Part shown: piece after piece, positions 25,577-34,189 of the stretch | Numbering within the stretch: the first letter of the stretch is position 1 | Layout of the letters: every line of letters starts with the position of its first letter | NCBI GenBank assembly: GCA_016714815.1 | Contig: JADKBZ010000003.1 | Location: 186,001-250,000, forward strand | Length of the DNA: 64,000 bases | Direction: 5' to 3' | Source: Holophagales bacterium | GTDB lineage: Bacteria; Acidobacteriota; Thermoanaerobaculia; UBA5066 | Program-made: the position numbers and the translations under genes | The notes under the pieces: generated by a model | Database searches by the model: none | What the model was told of the DNA's origin: nothing | Seen by the model: only the letters and a program-made list of their open reading frames with translations

Positions 25577-26508
25577 ACCTCCTGATCGGCTCGCTCACGA
25601 TCGGGTTCATCCTCTCGGTCCTCGCCCTCGGCGTCTACGTCTCCTACCGGATCTTCGACTTCGCCGACATCACGACGGACGGCTCGCTCACGCTCGGCGC
25701 GGCGACCGCCGCGGTCCTCCTCGTACGGGGAACGCCGCCGGTCCTGGCCACTCTCGCCGGTTTTGCGGCCGCCGCCGTCGCGGGAACGGTCACCGGAATC
25801 CTGGCGACCCGGTTCCGGATCCCCGGCATCCTCTCCGGGATCCTCGTCATGACCGCTCTCTACTCCGTCAACCTGCGGGTGATGGGGAAGAGCAACGTCC
25901 CCCTCCTGTCGGTGCCGTCCCTCGTCGACGTGGCCGAGAGGGCGGGAATGCGGATCTCGGGAGGCGCGAAGAGCGTCTTCCTGATCGGCTGGGAGGTCGA
26001 GGTGCGCGACCTGGCGACGCTCGGCGGCGCGTTCCTCGTCGCGGCGGCCGTCGCGGGGCTCCTCCTCGTCTTCTTCCGGACCAACCTCGGGACCGCGATG
26101 AGGGCGACCGGCAACAACGCCCAGATGATCCGCGCCCTGGGAGTGAGCACCGACCGGATGACCGTCGCCGGCCTCGCGCTCGCCAACGGCCTCGTCGGGC
26201 TCTCCGGCGCCCTTCTCGCCCAGTACCAGGGATTCGCCGACGTCCAGATGGGAATCGGCATGGTCGTCTGGGGCCTGGCGAGCGTCATCATCGGCGAGGC
26301 CCTCGTCCGGTCGCGCCTCCTCGGCCTGGCGCTCGCCGGCACGATCCTCGGCTGCGTCCTCTTCCGGCTCCTGGTCGCCCTCGCGCTCCGGTGGGGCCTC
26401 GACCCGAACGACCTCAAGCTCGTGACGGCCGCGTTCGTCTTCGCCGCCCTCGTCCTGCCGCGCCTCCTCGAGCGCCTGCCCCGGCGAAAGGAGGCGTCCC
26501 GTGCTTGA
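25573..26508 (+). CDS. ABC transporter permease (COG4120 type)
   Basis: 311-residue polytopic inner-membrane protein with about eight hydrophobic segments. The opening LLIGSLTIGFILSVLALGVYVSYRIFDFADITTDGSLTLGAA and the later GTAMRATGNNAQMIRALGV segment are typical of the COG4120 permeases that work with COG2984 binding proteins and COG1101 ATPases; the few studied members import aromatic amino acids or similar small molecules. Substrate not inferable here. Starts on a GTG overlapping the STAS-unknown gene and overlaps the ATPase gene by 8 bp. Confidence 0.88.
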   Translation: MNLLIGSLTIGFILSVLALGVYVSYRIFDFADITTDGSLTLGAATAAVLLVRGTPPVLATLAGFAAAAVAGTVTGILATRFRIPGILSGILVMTALYSVNLRVMGKSNVPLLSVPSLVDVAERAGMRISGGAKSVFLIGWEVEVRDLATLGGAFLVAAAVAGLLLVFFRTNLGTAMRATGNNAQMIRALGVSTDRMTVAGLALANGLVGLSGALLAQYQGFADVQMGIGMVVWGLASVIIGEALVRSRLLGLALAGTILGCVLFRLLVALALRWGLDPNDLKLVTAAFVFAALVLPRLLERLPRRKEASRA

Positions 26509-27313
26509 GGTTCGCGACCTCGAGAAGACCTTCCACCCCGGGACGACGGACGAGGTCCGCGCCCTCCGGGGCGTCACCCTCTCCGTCCCCGACGGCGCGT
26601 TCGTCGTCGTCATCGGCACGAACGGCTCGGGGAAGTCCACCCTCCTCAACGCCGTCTCCGGGACGTTCCTCGTGGACTCCGGCACGATCCGGCTCGACGG
26701 GACGGACGTGACCCGCTGGAGCGAGGATCGGCGGGCCCGCAAGGTGGGACGCGTCTTCCAGAACCCGTTCAGCGGGACGGCGCCGGCGATGACGATCGCC
26801 GAGAACCTCGCCCTGGCGGCCCGGCGCGGGAAGGCGCGAGGGCTCGGCCCCGCTCTCCCCCGAGCGCTCCGAAGCGAGCTCAGGGACCGGATCGCGGCGC
26901 TCGGCATGGGCCTGGAGGACCGGCTCGAGAGCGAGATCGGAACGCTCTCGGGGGGGCAGCGGCAGGCGCTGACCCTCCTGATGGCGACGTGGGTGAAGCC
27001 GTGCCTCCTCCTTCTCGACGAGCACACGGCGGCTCTCGACCCGAAGACGGCCGAGCAGGTGATCCGCCTGACGAAGACGATCGTCGAGCGGGACCGCCTG
27101 ACGACCCTGATGGTGACCCACTCCATGCCCCAGGCGGTCCACCTCGGCGACCGGCTGGTGATGATGCACCGCGGGAAGGTCCTCCACGAGGCGGCGGGCG
27201 AGGAGAAGAGACGCCTCCGCCCCGAGGACCTCCTTTCCCGCTTCGAGGAGGTGCGGCGGGCCGACCGCCTCGACGCCCCCGCGGCGGAGCTCCTGCGCAA
27301 CCTCTACGTCTGA
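26501..27313 (+). CDS. ABC transporter ATP-binding protein (COG1101 type)
   Basis: 270-residue ABC ATPase. Walker A GTNGSGKST, Q-loop VFQNPFSGTAP, signature LSGGQRQAL, Walker B CLLLLDEHTAALDP, H-loop VTHSMPQAV. The Q-loop plus GTAPAMTIAENL and LDEHTAALDPKTA are characteristic of the COG1101 group that pairs with the upstream permease. GTG start at 26501. A GC hairpin 12 bp after the stop probably ends the long signalling/transport unit. Confidence 0.9.
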   Translation: MLEVRDLEKTFHPGTTDEVRALRGVTLSVPDGAFVVVIGTNGSGKSTLLNAVSGTFLVDSGTIRLDGTDVTRWSEDRRARKVGRVFQNPFSGTAPAMTIAENLALAARRGKARGLGPALPRALRSELRDRIAALGMGLEDRLESEIGTLSGGQRQALTLLMATWVKPCLLLLDEHTAALDPKTAEQVIRLTKTIVERDRLTTLMVTHSMPQAVHLGDRLVMMHRGKVLHEAAGEEKRRLRPEDLLSRFEEVRRADRLDAPAAELLRNLYV

Positions 27314-27324
27314 CGGGTGAGGAA

Positions 27325-27349
27325 CGCGACCGGCCGGGGGCCGGTCGCG
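27325..27349 (+). terminator. Probable rho-independent terminator
   Basis: 11-bp GC stem (27325-27335 with 27339-27349) and a GGG loop, 12 bp after the ATPase stop. The T-rich stretch (TTCTTTCGTTT, about 27364-27374) lies some 15 bases further on, so it is an imperfect terminator. It separates the long operon from the aldehyde dehydrogenase gene. Confidence 0.45.
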
Positions 27350-27414
27350 CGGGCGTATCCTCGTTCTTTCGTTTCCCGACCGTGCCGGACCGGCGCATTC
27401 ATCAGGAGGAAGCG

Positions 27415-28845
27415 ATGATCGACGTTCGAAAGCGGGCCGACGAGGTTCTCGAGAGGGCGACCCTCGCCGCGGCCGTCTTCCACCAGCTCGACCAGGCGGA
27501 GACGGACCGGATCGTCGAGAGCGTGGCCCGAGCCGGCTTCGACGCGCGGGTCCGCCTGGCGAAGATGGCCCGGGAAGAGACGGGCCTCGGGGTCTGGCAG
27601 GACAAGGTGACCAAGAACGTCCTCGCCACGCAGATGGTGTACGAGGACATCCGCAGGGAGAAGACCGTCGGGATCCTGAGCGACGACCCGCGCTCCGGGA
27701 TCACCGAGATCGCGCAGCCGCTCGGACCCGTCTTCGCGGTGACGCCGGTGACGAACCCGACCTCGACCGTCCTCTACAAGGTCCTCATCTGCCTGAAGAC
27801 GCGCAACCCGATCATCATCAACCCGCACCGCCGGAGCACGCGCTGCTGCGTCGAGACGGTGCGGATCTGCTACGAGGCGGCGCTCGCGGCCGGGGCTCCC
27901 GAAGACTGCATCCAGATCCTCGACGAGAGCTCCCGGGAGCTGACGCACGCCGTGATGACGCACCCGCAGCTGGCGCTCATCCTCGCCACCGGCGGGACGG
28001 GGCTCGTCAAGGAGGCCTACAGCTCGGGTACGCCCGCGATCGGCGTCGGCCCCGGCAACGTCCCGGTCCTCATCGACAGAAGCGCGGACATCCCTTTCGC
28101 GGTCTCGAGCATCCTGATGTCGAAGACCTTCGACAACGGCACGGTCTGCGCGAGCGAGCAGGCGGTGGTCCTCGAGAAGGCGATCGAGGCCGAGGTCGTA
28201 GCCGAGTTCACCCGGCAGGGGGCGTACTTCCTCTCGGCGCGCGAGACGGCGCTCGTGGAGAAGGTGGCCATCCTCGAGTCCTCGGGGACGATGCACCCCG
28301 ACATCGTGGGACAGGGCGTCCCCGAGATCGCCCGGATGGCGGGAATCGAGGTTCCCGAGGGAACCCGCCTCCTCCTGGCGCGCCTCGAAGGGACCGGCAA
28401 GGGCTTCCCGCTTTCGGGAGAGGTTCTGGCCCCGATCCTGGCGTTCTACGTCCGCCCCGACTTCGAGTCGGCCTTCAAGCTCTGTATCGAGCTGAACTAC
28501 CTCGGCGGAATCGGGCACACGGCGGTGATCCACGCCAACGACGAGGCCCGCGTCCTGGAGTTCGGCCACCTGATGAACGCGGGCCGGATCCTCGTCAACA
28601 CGCCGTCGTCCCAGGGCGCCGTGGGCGCCTTCTTCAACCCGCTCCTGGCCTCGCTCACCCTGGGATGCGGGACCGGGGGGAAGAACATCACGACGGAGAA
28701 CATCTCGGCGAAGCACCTCATCAACATCCAGCGGATCTCGCGGCGGCGCCCGAACGAGAAGTGGCTCGCCTTCCCGCACGCGCGGCTGCTGGACGAAGGC
28801 TCCGGCTGGGACGTCCTCATTCCCGAGTACCACAAGAACCACTGA
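27415..28845 (+). CDS. CoA-acylating aldehyde dehydrogenase
   Basis: 476-residue ALDH-superfamily enzyme of the EutE/PduP/AdhE N-terminal type, which interconverts an aldehyde, CoA and NAD with acyl-CoA and NADH. The catalytic Cys lies in FDNGTVCASEQAVV; other family marks are PVTNPTSTVLYKVL, NPIIINPHRRS and LATGGTGLVKEAYSSG. ATG at 27415 with AGGAGGA five bases upstream. No alcohol dehydrogenase domain and no microcompartment shell genes are nearby. Its usual substrate here could be acetaldehyde or another short aldehyde. Followed 21 bp later by a STAS gene. Confidence 0.88.
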   Translation: MIDVRKRADEVLERATLAAAVFHQLDQAETDRIVESVARAGFDARVRLAKMAREETGLGVWQDKVTKNVLATQMVYEDIRREKTVGILSDDPRSGITEIAQPLGPVFAVTPVTNPTSTVLYKVLICLKTRNPIIINPHRRSTRCCVETVRICYEAALAAGAPEDCIQILDESSRELTHAVMTHPQLALILATGGTGLVKEAYSSGTPAIGVGPGNVPVLIDRSADIPFAVSSILMSKTFDNGTVCASEQAVVLEKAIEAEVVAEFTRQGAYFLSARETALVEKVAILESSGTMHPDIVGQGVPEIARMAGIEVPEGTRLLLARLEGTGKGFPLSGEVLAPILAFYVRPDFESAFKLCIELNYLGGIGHTAVIHANDEARVLEFGHLMNAGRILVNTPSSQGAVGAFFNPLLASLTLGCGTGGKNITTENISAKHLINIQRISRRRPNEKWLAFPHARLLDEGSGWDVLIPEYHKNH

Positions 28846-28866
28846 GAGACGCGACGGGAGACGACG

Positions 28867-29184
28867 ATGGCCGAATTCGAGTTCGACGCGGGGGAAACCC
28901 GCCTGCTTTGCCGGTTCGACGGACGGATGGACGGGGCCGCCAGCGCCCAGCTGCAGACCGAGGTCGAGGAGAGGCTCGCCCCGCTCCTGGCCGCGCACCC
29001 GGAGAAGCTCTCCGTGACCTTCGACGTCGAGAAGGTCACGTTCGTCTCGTCCGCCTACCTCCGGATCTGCATGTCGGTCGCACAGAGGGTCGGGGCGGGG
29101 CGGTTCTCCGTCCGCGGAACGAACCCGGCGCTGAAGAAGATCTTCCTCGTCGCCGGCCTCGACAACGCCTTCCAGGTCGGCTGA
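28867..29184 (+). CDS. STAS-domain protein
   Basis: 105-residue single STAS domain. The acceptor loop reads VTFVSSAYLRICMSV, with Tyr where most antagonists have Gly after SSA, the other key serine kept. ATG start 21 bp after the aldehyde dehydrogenase stop. Likely an anti-sigma factor antagonist that could belong to the same partner-switching network as the kinase at 20.9 kb; this is inferred only from co-location. Confidence 0.8.
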   Translation: MAEFEFDAGETRLLCRFDGRMDGAASAQLQTEVEERLAPLLAAHPEKLSVTFDVEKVTFVSSAYLRICMSVAQRVGAGRFSVRGTNPALKKIFLVAGLDNAFQVG

Positions 29185-29209
29185 GAAGACGGCGCTGAGG
29201 AAGGTCCCC

Positions 29210-29995
29210 GTGCGAACGGCCTTCTCGTTCTTCGCCGCCACGTTTCTCGTCGGGACCGCCGTCGTCGTCGCCGCGCCCCCGCCGAAGCTCCTCGACCTGA
29301 CCTACCCGTTCGAGGACTCCAGCATCTACTGGCCGACGGCGACGTCTTTCAAGCTGACGCGTGTCTCGTTCGGCCCGACGCCGGGAGGCTGGTGGTACGC
29401 CTCGAACGACTTCACGGCGTCGGAGCACGGCGGCACGCACGCCGACGCGCCGATCCACTTCGCCCGCGGCGGCCGCACGATCGACCAGATCCCTCTCGAA
29501 GAGTGGATCGGCCCCGCGGTGAAGGTCGACGTGTCGGACGCCTGCGACCGCGACCGGGACTACATGCTGACCGTGGACGACCTCCGCGCCTGGGAGAAGA
29601 AGCACGGCCGCATCCCGGCGAAGGCGTGGGTCGTCATGTATACGGGCCTGGACACGCGCTTCTACCCCGATCCCGTGAAGGTCCTCGGCACCGCCCTGCG
29701 CGGGGCGGAGGCGATCCCGCTCCTGAGCTTCCCCGGCTTCTCGCCCGAGGCCGCGACGTTTCTCGTGAAGGAGCGCTCGATCACCGGAATCGCGCTCGAC
29801 ACCCCCAGCATCGACCGGGGCCGGTCGCCCGACTTCAAGGTCCACCAGATCGTCTGCGGCGCCGACAGGCTGGCACTGGAGAACCTCGCCGCGGCGGACC
29901 GCCTGCCGGCGAAGGGGGCGACCCTCCACGTGATCCCGATGCTGATAAAGGGCGGCAGCGGCGCCCCCGCCCGCGTCTTCGCGACGATCCCGTAA
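29210..29995 (+). CDS. Secreted cyclase-family (kynurenine formamidase-like) metal hydrolase
   Basis: 261 residues with a signal peptide (MRTAFSFFAATFLVGTAVVVAA) and then a Cyclase/PF04199 domain. The metal-binding signature H-x-G-T-H-x-D-x-P-x-H-F is present (EHGGTHADAPIHF), and the late segment GIALDTPSID also fits. Family members hydrolyse N-formylkynurenine, isatin or similar cyclic amides; the substrate here is unknown and export to the periplasm is unusual for the kynurenine enzyme. GTG start at 29210 with a GAGGAAGG site upstream. Confidence 0.82.
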   Translation: MRTAFSFFAATFLVGTAVVVAAPPPKLLDLTYPFEDSSIYWPTATSFKLTRVSFGPTPGGWWYASNDFTASEHGGTHADAPIHFARGGRTIDQIPLEEWIGPAVKVDVSDACDRDRDYMLTVDDLRAWEKKHGRIPAKAWVVMYTGLDTRFYPDPVKVLGTALRGAEAIPLLSFPGFSPEAATFLVKERSITGIALDTPSIDRGRSPDFKVHQIVCGADRLALENLAAADRLPAKGATLHVIPMLIKGGSGAPARVFATIP

Positions 29996-30055
29996 ACGTA
30001 AACGCCGGAGGGATGCGGCGTCGGCCGCGGGCTAAGATCGACGAGGAGGGACGCC

Positions 30056-30388
30056 ATGGAAGTGACGGCGCGCGAGGAATCGGGATGCACCGTGGCGAAG
30101 GTCGCCGGCCGGCTCGACGCCGCCACGGCCCCGGTGTTCGAGAAGACGTGCGAGGAGTGGATCGGAAAGGGGACGAAGAAGCTCGTCCTCGATCTCTCGT
30201 CGCTCGACTACGTGAGCAGCGCGGGGCTGCGCGCCGTCCTCTCGACGATGAAGAAGCTGAAGGCGGCCGGGGGCGGGCTGGCGGTCTCGGGCCTCACCGG
30301 CGTCGTGAAGGAGGTCTTCACGATCTCCGGCTTCGACGCCCTCCTTCCCATCGGCGACTCGGTGGCCCAGGCGATCGCGACCCTCTGA
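30056..30388 (+). CDS. STAS-domain anti-sigma factor antagonist
   Basis: 110-residue STAS domain: GRLDAATAPVFEKTC, then LDLSSLDYVSSAGLRAVLSTMKKL with the phospho-acceptor serine in SSAGL, and VVKEVFTISGFDALLPI. ATG with GAGGAGGG eight bases upstream. Fourth STAS protein in the window and a typical RsbV-sized antagonist, suited to the RsbW-like kinase and PP2C phosphatase 9 kb upstream. Confidence 0.87.
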   Translation: MEVTAREESGCTVAKVAGRLDAATAPVFEKTCEEWIGKGTKKLVLDLSSLDYVSSAGLRAVLSTMKKLKAAGGGLAVSGLTGVVKEVFTISGFDALLPIGDSVAQAIATL

Positions 30389-30457
30389 GGCCGTCCCGGA
30401 CGCCGATTGAGCGGGGACGCGAGGTCGGGGCATCATCGCGCCCTGGGGGAACTTCCG

Positions 30458-31573
30458 ATGAACCGATTCGTCGCACTCCTGGCGGCCGCCTGCTTCTCCC
30501 CGTCGGTCTTCGCGGCGGAGCCGATCCGGATCGGGCTGATGGCGCCCCTCACCGGCTCCTGGGCCAGCGAGGGGCAGGAGATGAAGCGGGCCGTCGAGCT
30601 CCTCGCGGCGGGCGTCAACGCCCGGGGCGGGCTCCTGGGGCGGCCGGTCGAGCTCGTCGTCGAGGACGACGGAGGAGACCCGCGAACCGCCGCGCTCGCC
30701 GCGCAGAAGCTCGCCTCGCGACGCGTCGCGGGGGTCGTCGGGACGTACGGCTCCTCGGCGACCGAGGCGGCGCAAGGGATCTTCGACGAGGCCGGGATCG
30801 TCCAGATCGCCAACGCCTCCACGGCCGTCCGGCTGACGGGTAAGGGGCTTTCCCTCTTCTTCCGGACCTGCCCGCGGGACGACCAGCAGGGGCGCTACGC
30901 CGTCGGAGTCCTGGCCGCGACCGGGGCGAAGCGGGTGGCGATCGTCCACGACAACACCTCGTACGCGAAGGGGCTCGCCGAGCAGGCCCGTGCGGGCCTC
31001 GCCGCCGCGGGGCTCACCCTCGCGGCCTTCGAGACGGTCACCCCCGGCGAACGGGACACGACGACCGTCCTGACGAAGCTGAAGGCCGCGAAACCCGACC
31101 TCGTCTTCTTCTCGGGCTACTACCCGGAGGCCGGGCTCCTCCTTCGACAGAAGCGCGAGATGGGCTGGAACGTCCCGTTCCTCGGGGGAGACGCCAACAA
31201 CAACCCCGACCTCGTGAAGGTGGCGGGCAAGGCGGCGGCCGAGGGCTTCCTCTGCCTCAGCCCGCTCCTCCCGCAGGACCTCGAAGGGCCCGAGGCCCGG
31301 GCGTTCCTCGCGGAGTACAGGTCGAAGTACGGCGCGGTCCCCGGCTCCATCTGGGGAGTCCTCGCCGGAGACGCCTTCCGCGTCCTCGTGAAGGCCGTCG
31401 AGGCCGCGAAAAGCACCGAAGGAGCCCGGATCGCCTCGGCCCTGAAGGGCTCCGTCAAGGACTTCCCGGGTCTCTCCGGAAAGATCTCGTTCGACGGGCG
31501 CGGCGACCGCGTCGGCGACGTCTACCGCGTCTACCGCGTCGACGCCGCCGGCGCCTTCGTCCTCCGGAAGTAG
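30458..31573 (+). CDS. Branched-chain amino-acid type ABC substrate-binding protein
   Basis: 371-residue periplasmic binding protein (Peripla_BP_6 fold) with a signal peptide (MNRFVALLAAACFSPSVFAA). The mature start PIRIGLMAPLTGSWASEG is typical of LivJ/LivK, as are VVGTYGSSATEAA and DDQQGRYAV. ATG at 30458 is used; the longer frame to 30407 has no signal peptide context. First gene of a complete five-gene transporter; ligand probably an amino acid or related small molecule. Confidence 0.88.
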   Translation: MNRFVALLAAACFSPSVFAAEPIRIGLMAPLTGSWASEGQEMKRAVELLAAGVNARGGLLGRPVELVVEDDGGDPRTAALAAQKLASRRVAGVVGTYGSSATEAAQGIFDEAGIVQIANASTAVRLTGKGLSLFFRTCPRDDQQGRYAVGVLAATGAKRVAIVHDNTSYAKGLAEQARAGLAAAGLTLAAFETVTPGERDTTTVLTKLKAAKPDLVFFSGYYPEAGLLLRQKREMGWNVPFLGGDANNNPDLVKVAGKAAAEGFLCLSPLLPQDLEGPEARAFLAEYRSKYGAVPGSIWGVLAGDAFRVLVKAVEAAKSTEGARIASALKGSVKDFPGLSGKISFDGRGDRVGDVYRVYRVDAAGAFVLRK

Positions 31574-31584
31574 ACCTCGCAGCG

Positions 31585-32490
31585 ATGGAGGAGCTCCTCC
31601 AGCAGGTGACGAACGGCCTCGCCATCGGCGGCGTCTACGCCCTCGTCGCCCTCGGCTACACCATGGTCTACGGCGTCCTAAGGCTCATCAACTTCGCGCA
31701 CGGCGAGCTCTTCACGCTCGGCGCCTACCTCGGGTTCACCTTCCTGACCTCCGCGGCGCTCGGCCCGCGGCTGGGCACGGGGTGGGGCCTTCTCCTCCTG
31801 GCGCTCCTCGTGGCGGGCCTCGTCGCCGTCTCGGGCGCTCTCCTGGAACGGGCGGCCTACCGTCCACTGCGCGAGGCGCCGCGCCTCTCGGCCGTCGTCT
31901 CGGCGCTCGGCGCCTCCATCTTCCTGCAGAACGCCCTGATGCTCGGCTGGGGCGCCCGCTTCCAGGTCTACCCGGACGAAGCGCTGCCGACCTCGGCCGT
32001 CACGCTCGGCGGGACGCGGGTCCCGGTCGTGAGGCTCGCGGTCATCCTCGTGTCGCTCGCCCTGATGGCCGCCCTCTGGCTCTTCGTCAACCGGACGAAG
32101 CTGGGGACCGCCATTCGCGCCGTCGCGCTCGACCGCGACGCGGCGCGCCTCTGCGGCATCGACGTCGACCAGGTCGTCCGGGCGGTCTTCCTCGTCGGCC
32201 CGGCGCTCGGCGGCGTGGCCGGACTGATGGTGGGGCTGACGTACGGGCAGATCGGCTTCACGATGGGGTGGAGCTACGGGATGAAGGCCTTCACGGCGGC
32301 GATCCTCGGCGGGATCGGCAACGTGCCGGGGGCGATGCTCGGCGGCTTCCTCCTCGGCCTGGCGGAGTCGCTCGGGAGCGCCTACGTCTCGAGCGCCTGG
32401 AAGGACGCGATCGCCTTCGTCGTCCTGATCGTCGTCCTCCTCGTCCGCCCCACGGGAATCCTGGGCGAGCGGGTGGCGGAGAAGGCGTGA
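31585..32490 (+). CDS. livH: Branched-chain amino-acid ABC transporter permease LivH
   Basis: 301-residue membrane protein of the LivH type: QQVTNGLAIGGVYALVALGYTMVYGVLRLINFAHGELF at the start (the NFAHGE motif is diagnostic) and AILGGIGNVPGAMLGGFLLG near the end. About eight membrane segments. Starts 12 bp after the binding-protein stop and overlaps livM by GTGA. Confidence 0.92.
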   Translation: MEELLQQVTNGLAIGGVYALVALGYTMVYGVLRLINFAHGELFTLGAYLGFTFLTSAALGPRLGTGWGLLLLALLVAGLVAVSGALLERAAYRPLREAPRLSAVVSALGASIFLQNALMLGWGARFQVYPDEALPTSAVTLGGTRVPVVRLAVILVSLALMAALWLFVNRTKLGTAIRAVALDRDAARLCGIDVDQVVRAVFLVGPALGGVAGLMVGLTYGQIGFTMGWSYGMKAFTAAILGGIGNVPGAMLGGFLLGLAESLGSAYVSSAWKDAIAFVVLIVVLLVRPTGILGERVAEKA

Positions 32491-33419
32491 CGCGCGGCCT
32501 CGTCGCGACCGCCGCCGCGGTCGTCTTCGCCCTCGCGATGACGGCCGCCCCCTTCGTCCTCTCGACCTACTGGGTCGACGTCCTCGACAGCGTCGGCATC
32601 TACGCCCTCCTCGCCCTCTCGCTGAACCTCATCCTCGGCGAGGCGGGGCTCTACGACATGGGGCACGCCGCCTTCTTCGCGGTCGGCGCCTACACCACGG
32701 CGATCCTGACGACGCGGCTCGGCGTCCCGCTCCTCCTGACGCTTCCCGCAGCCGCGCTGGCGGCGGGCCTCTTCGCGGCGCTCGTCGCCCTCCCGGTCCT
32801 CCGGCTCCGCGGCGACTACCTCCTCATCGTCACCGTGGGGGTGGGCGAGATCGTCCGGATCGCGCTCGTCAACGACGTCGGCTCCCTGACGGGGGGCGCC
32901 AATGGCATCTTCGGCATCCCGCGCCCGTTCCTCTTCGGGCTGAAGCTGCGCACACCGGAGCAGCTCTTTCCTCTCATCTGGGGCGCCGTGGCGCTGACGA
33001 TCCTCGTCTTCCACAGGCTCTCGGCCTCCCGCTTCGGCCGGCAGTTGCGGGCCGTCCGCGAGGACGAGGTCGCCGCCGAGGGAAGCGGCGTGAACACCGC
33101 CCGGGCGCGGCTCACCGTCTTCGTCCTCGGCTCGGCGTGGGCCGGGATGGCCGGCACCCTCTTCGCCGCGAAGATGACCGTCGTCTCGCCCGAGTCTTTC
33201 GGCTTCTGGGAGTCGGTCCTCGTCTTCACGATGGTCCTCCTCGGCGGCGCCGGGTCGATTCCCGGGGTGCTCCTCGGCGCGTTCCTCGTCGCGGGGCTCC
33301 CCGAGCTCTTCCGCGGGCTCGCGAGCGCCCGGATGCTCGTCTTCGGCCTCGCCTTGATGGTGATGATGGTCGTCAGGCCCGGCGGCCTCTGGCCGCGTCG
33401 GGCGCGGGGGGCCTCGTGA
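32487..33419 (+). CDS. livM: Branched-chain amino-acid ABC transporter permease LivM
   Basis: 310-residue membrane protein. LivM-type features: ALSLNLILGEAGLYDMGHAAFFAVGAYTTA, LRLRGDYLLIVTVGVGEI and the LLGGAGSIPGVLLGA transmission segment. The GTG start at 32487 overlaps the livH stop; a longer frame upstream lies inside livH and is not used. Ends in a GTGA overlap with livG. Confidence 0.92.
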   Translation: MTRGLVATAAAVVFALAMTAAPFVLSTYWVDVLDSVGIYALLALSLNLILGEAGLYDMGHAAFFAVGAYTTAILTTRLGVPLLLTLPAAALAAGLFAALVALPVLRLRGDYLLIVTVGVGEIVRIALVNDVGSLTGGANGIFGIPRPFLFGLKLRTPEQLFPLIWGAVALTILVFHRLSASRFGRQLRAVREDEVAAEGSGVNTARARLTVFVLGSAWAGMAGTLFAAKMTVVSPESFGFWESVLVFTMVLLGGAGSIPGVLLGAFLVAGLPELFRGLASARMLVFGLALMVMMVVRPGGLWPRRARGAS

Positions 33420-34189
33420 GCTTCCTCTCGGTTCGGGACCTCGCGAAGCGCTTCGGCGGCGTCAAGGCGGTGGCCGGGGTCTCCTTCGACGTGGAGGAAG
33501 GAGCGATCGCCGGCCTCATCGGGCCGAACGGGGCGGGCAAGACGACCGTCTTCAACCTGATCACCGGCAACACGCGCCCCGACCAGGGCCGCGTCCTCTT
33601 CAACGACGCCGACGTCACGGGCCTGCGGCCCCACCGGATCGTCGCGCGCGGGATCGCGCGGACCTTCCAGTCGATCCGCCTCTTCGGCGGGATGAGCGTC
33701 CTTTCCAACGTCCTCGTCGGCGCCGACGCGCGGCTGAAGAGCGGCCTCCTCGCCTCCTTTCTCGGCACGCCGGGCCAGCGGCGCGAGGAGCGCCGGGCCC
33801 GCGAGGAGGCGCTCGCCGCGCTCGAACTCGTCGGCCTCGCGGACCGGGCCGCGCTCCCCGCCGGGAGCCTCGCGCACGGCGAGCGGCGGCGGCTCGAGAT
33901 CGCGCGGGCGCTCGCGTCGCACCCCCGGCTCGTCGTCCTCGACGAACCGGCCGGAGGGCTGAACGAGGCCGAGACCGCGAGCCTCGCCGCCCTCGTCCGG
34001 CGCATCCGGGAGCGGGGCGTCACGGTCCTCCTCATCGAGCACGACATGGGGCTCGTGATGGACGTCTGCGAGCGGCTCGTCGTCCTCGAAAACGGGACGA
34101 AGATCGCCGAAGGGACGCCCGACGAGATCCGGAGCGACCCGCGCGTCGGCGAGGCCTACCTCGGCGTGGAGGACCCCGCGTGCGCCTGA
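33416..34189 (+). CDS. livG: Branched-chain amino-acid ABC transporter ATPase LivG
   Basis: 257-residue ATPase. Walker A GPNGAGKTTVFNLITG, then RTFQSIRLFGGMSVLSNV (typical of LivG). The signature region reads LAHGERRRLEIARAL, with AHGE in place of SGGQ, a known LivG variant (SYGxQRR). Walker B LVVLDEPAGGLNEAE and H-loop LIEHDMGLVM. GTG start overlaps livM; 10-bp overlap with livF. Confidence 0.92.
   Translation: MSFLSVRDLAKRFGGVKAVAGVSFDVEEGAIAGLIGPNGAGKTTVFNLITGNTRPDQGRVLFNDADVTGLRPHRIVARGIARTFQSIRLFGGMSVLSNVLVGADARLKSGLLASFLGTPGQRREERRAREEALAALELVGLADRAALPAGSLAHGERRRLEIARALASHPRLVVLDEPAGGLNEAETASLAALVRRIRERGVTVLLIEHDMGLVMDVCERLVVLENGTKIAEGTPDEIRSDPRVGEAYLGVEDPACA

Noticed and set aside
21919..26508. 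1529-codon plus-strand frame read as one protein
   Set aside because: It joins a shadow of the binding-protein gene, the STAS-unknown gene and the permease; the real genes have their own starts at 24349 and 25573.
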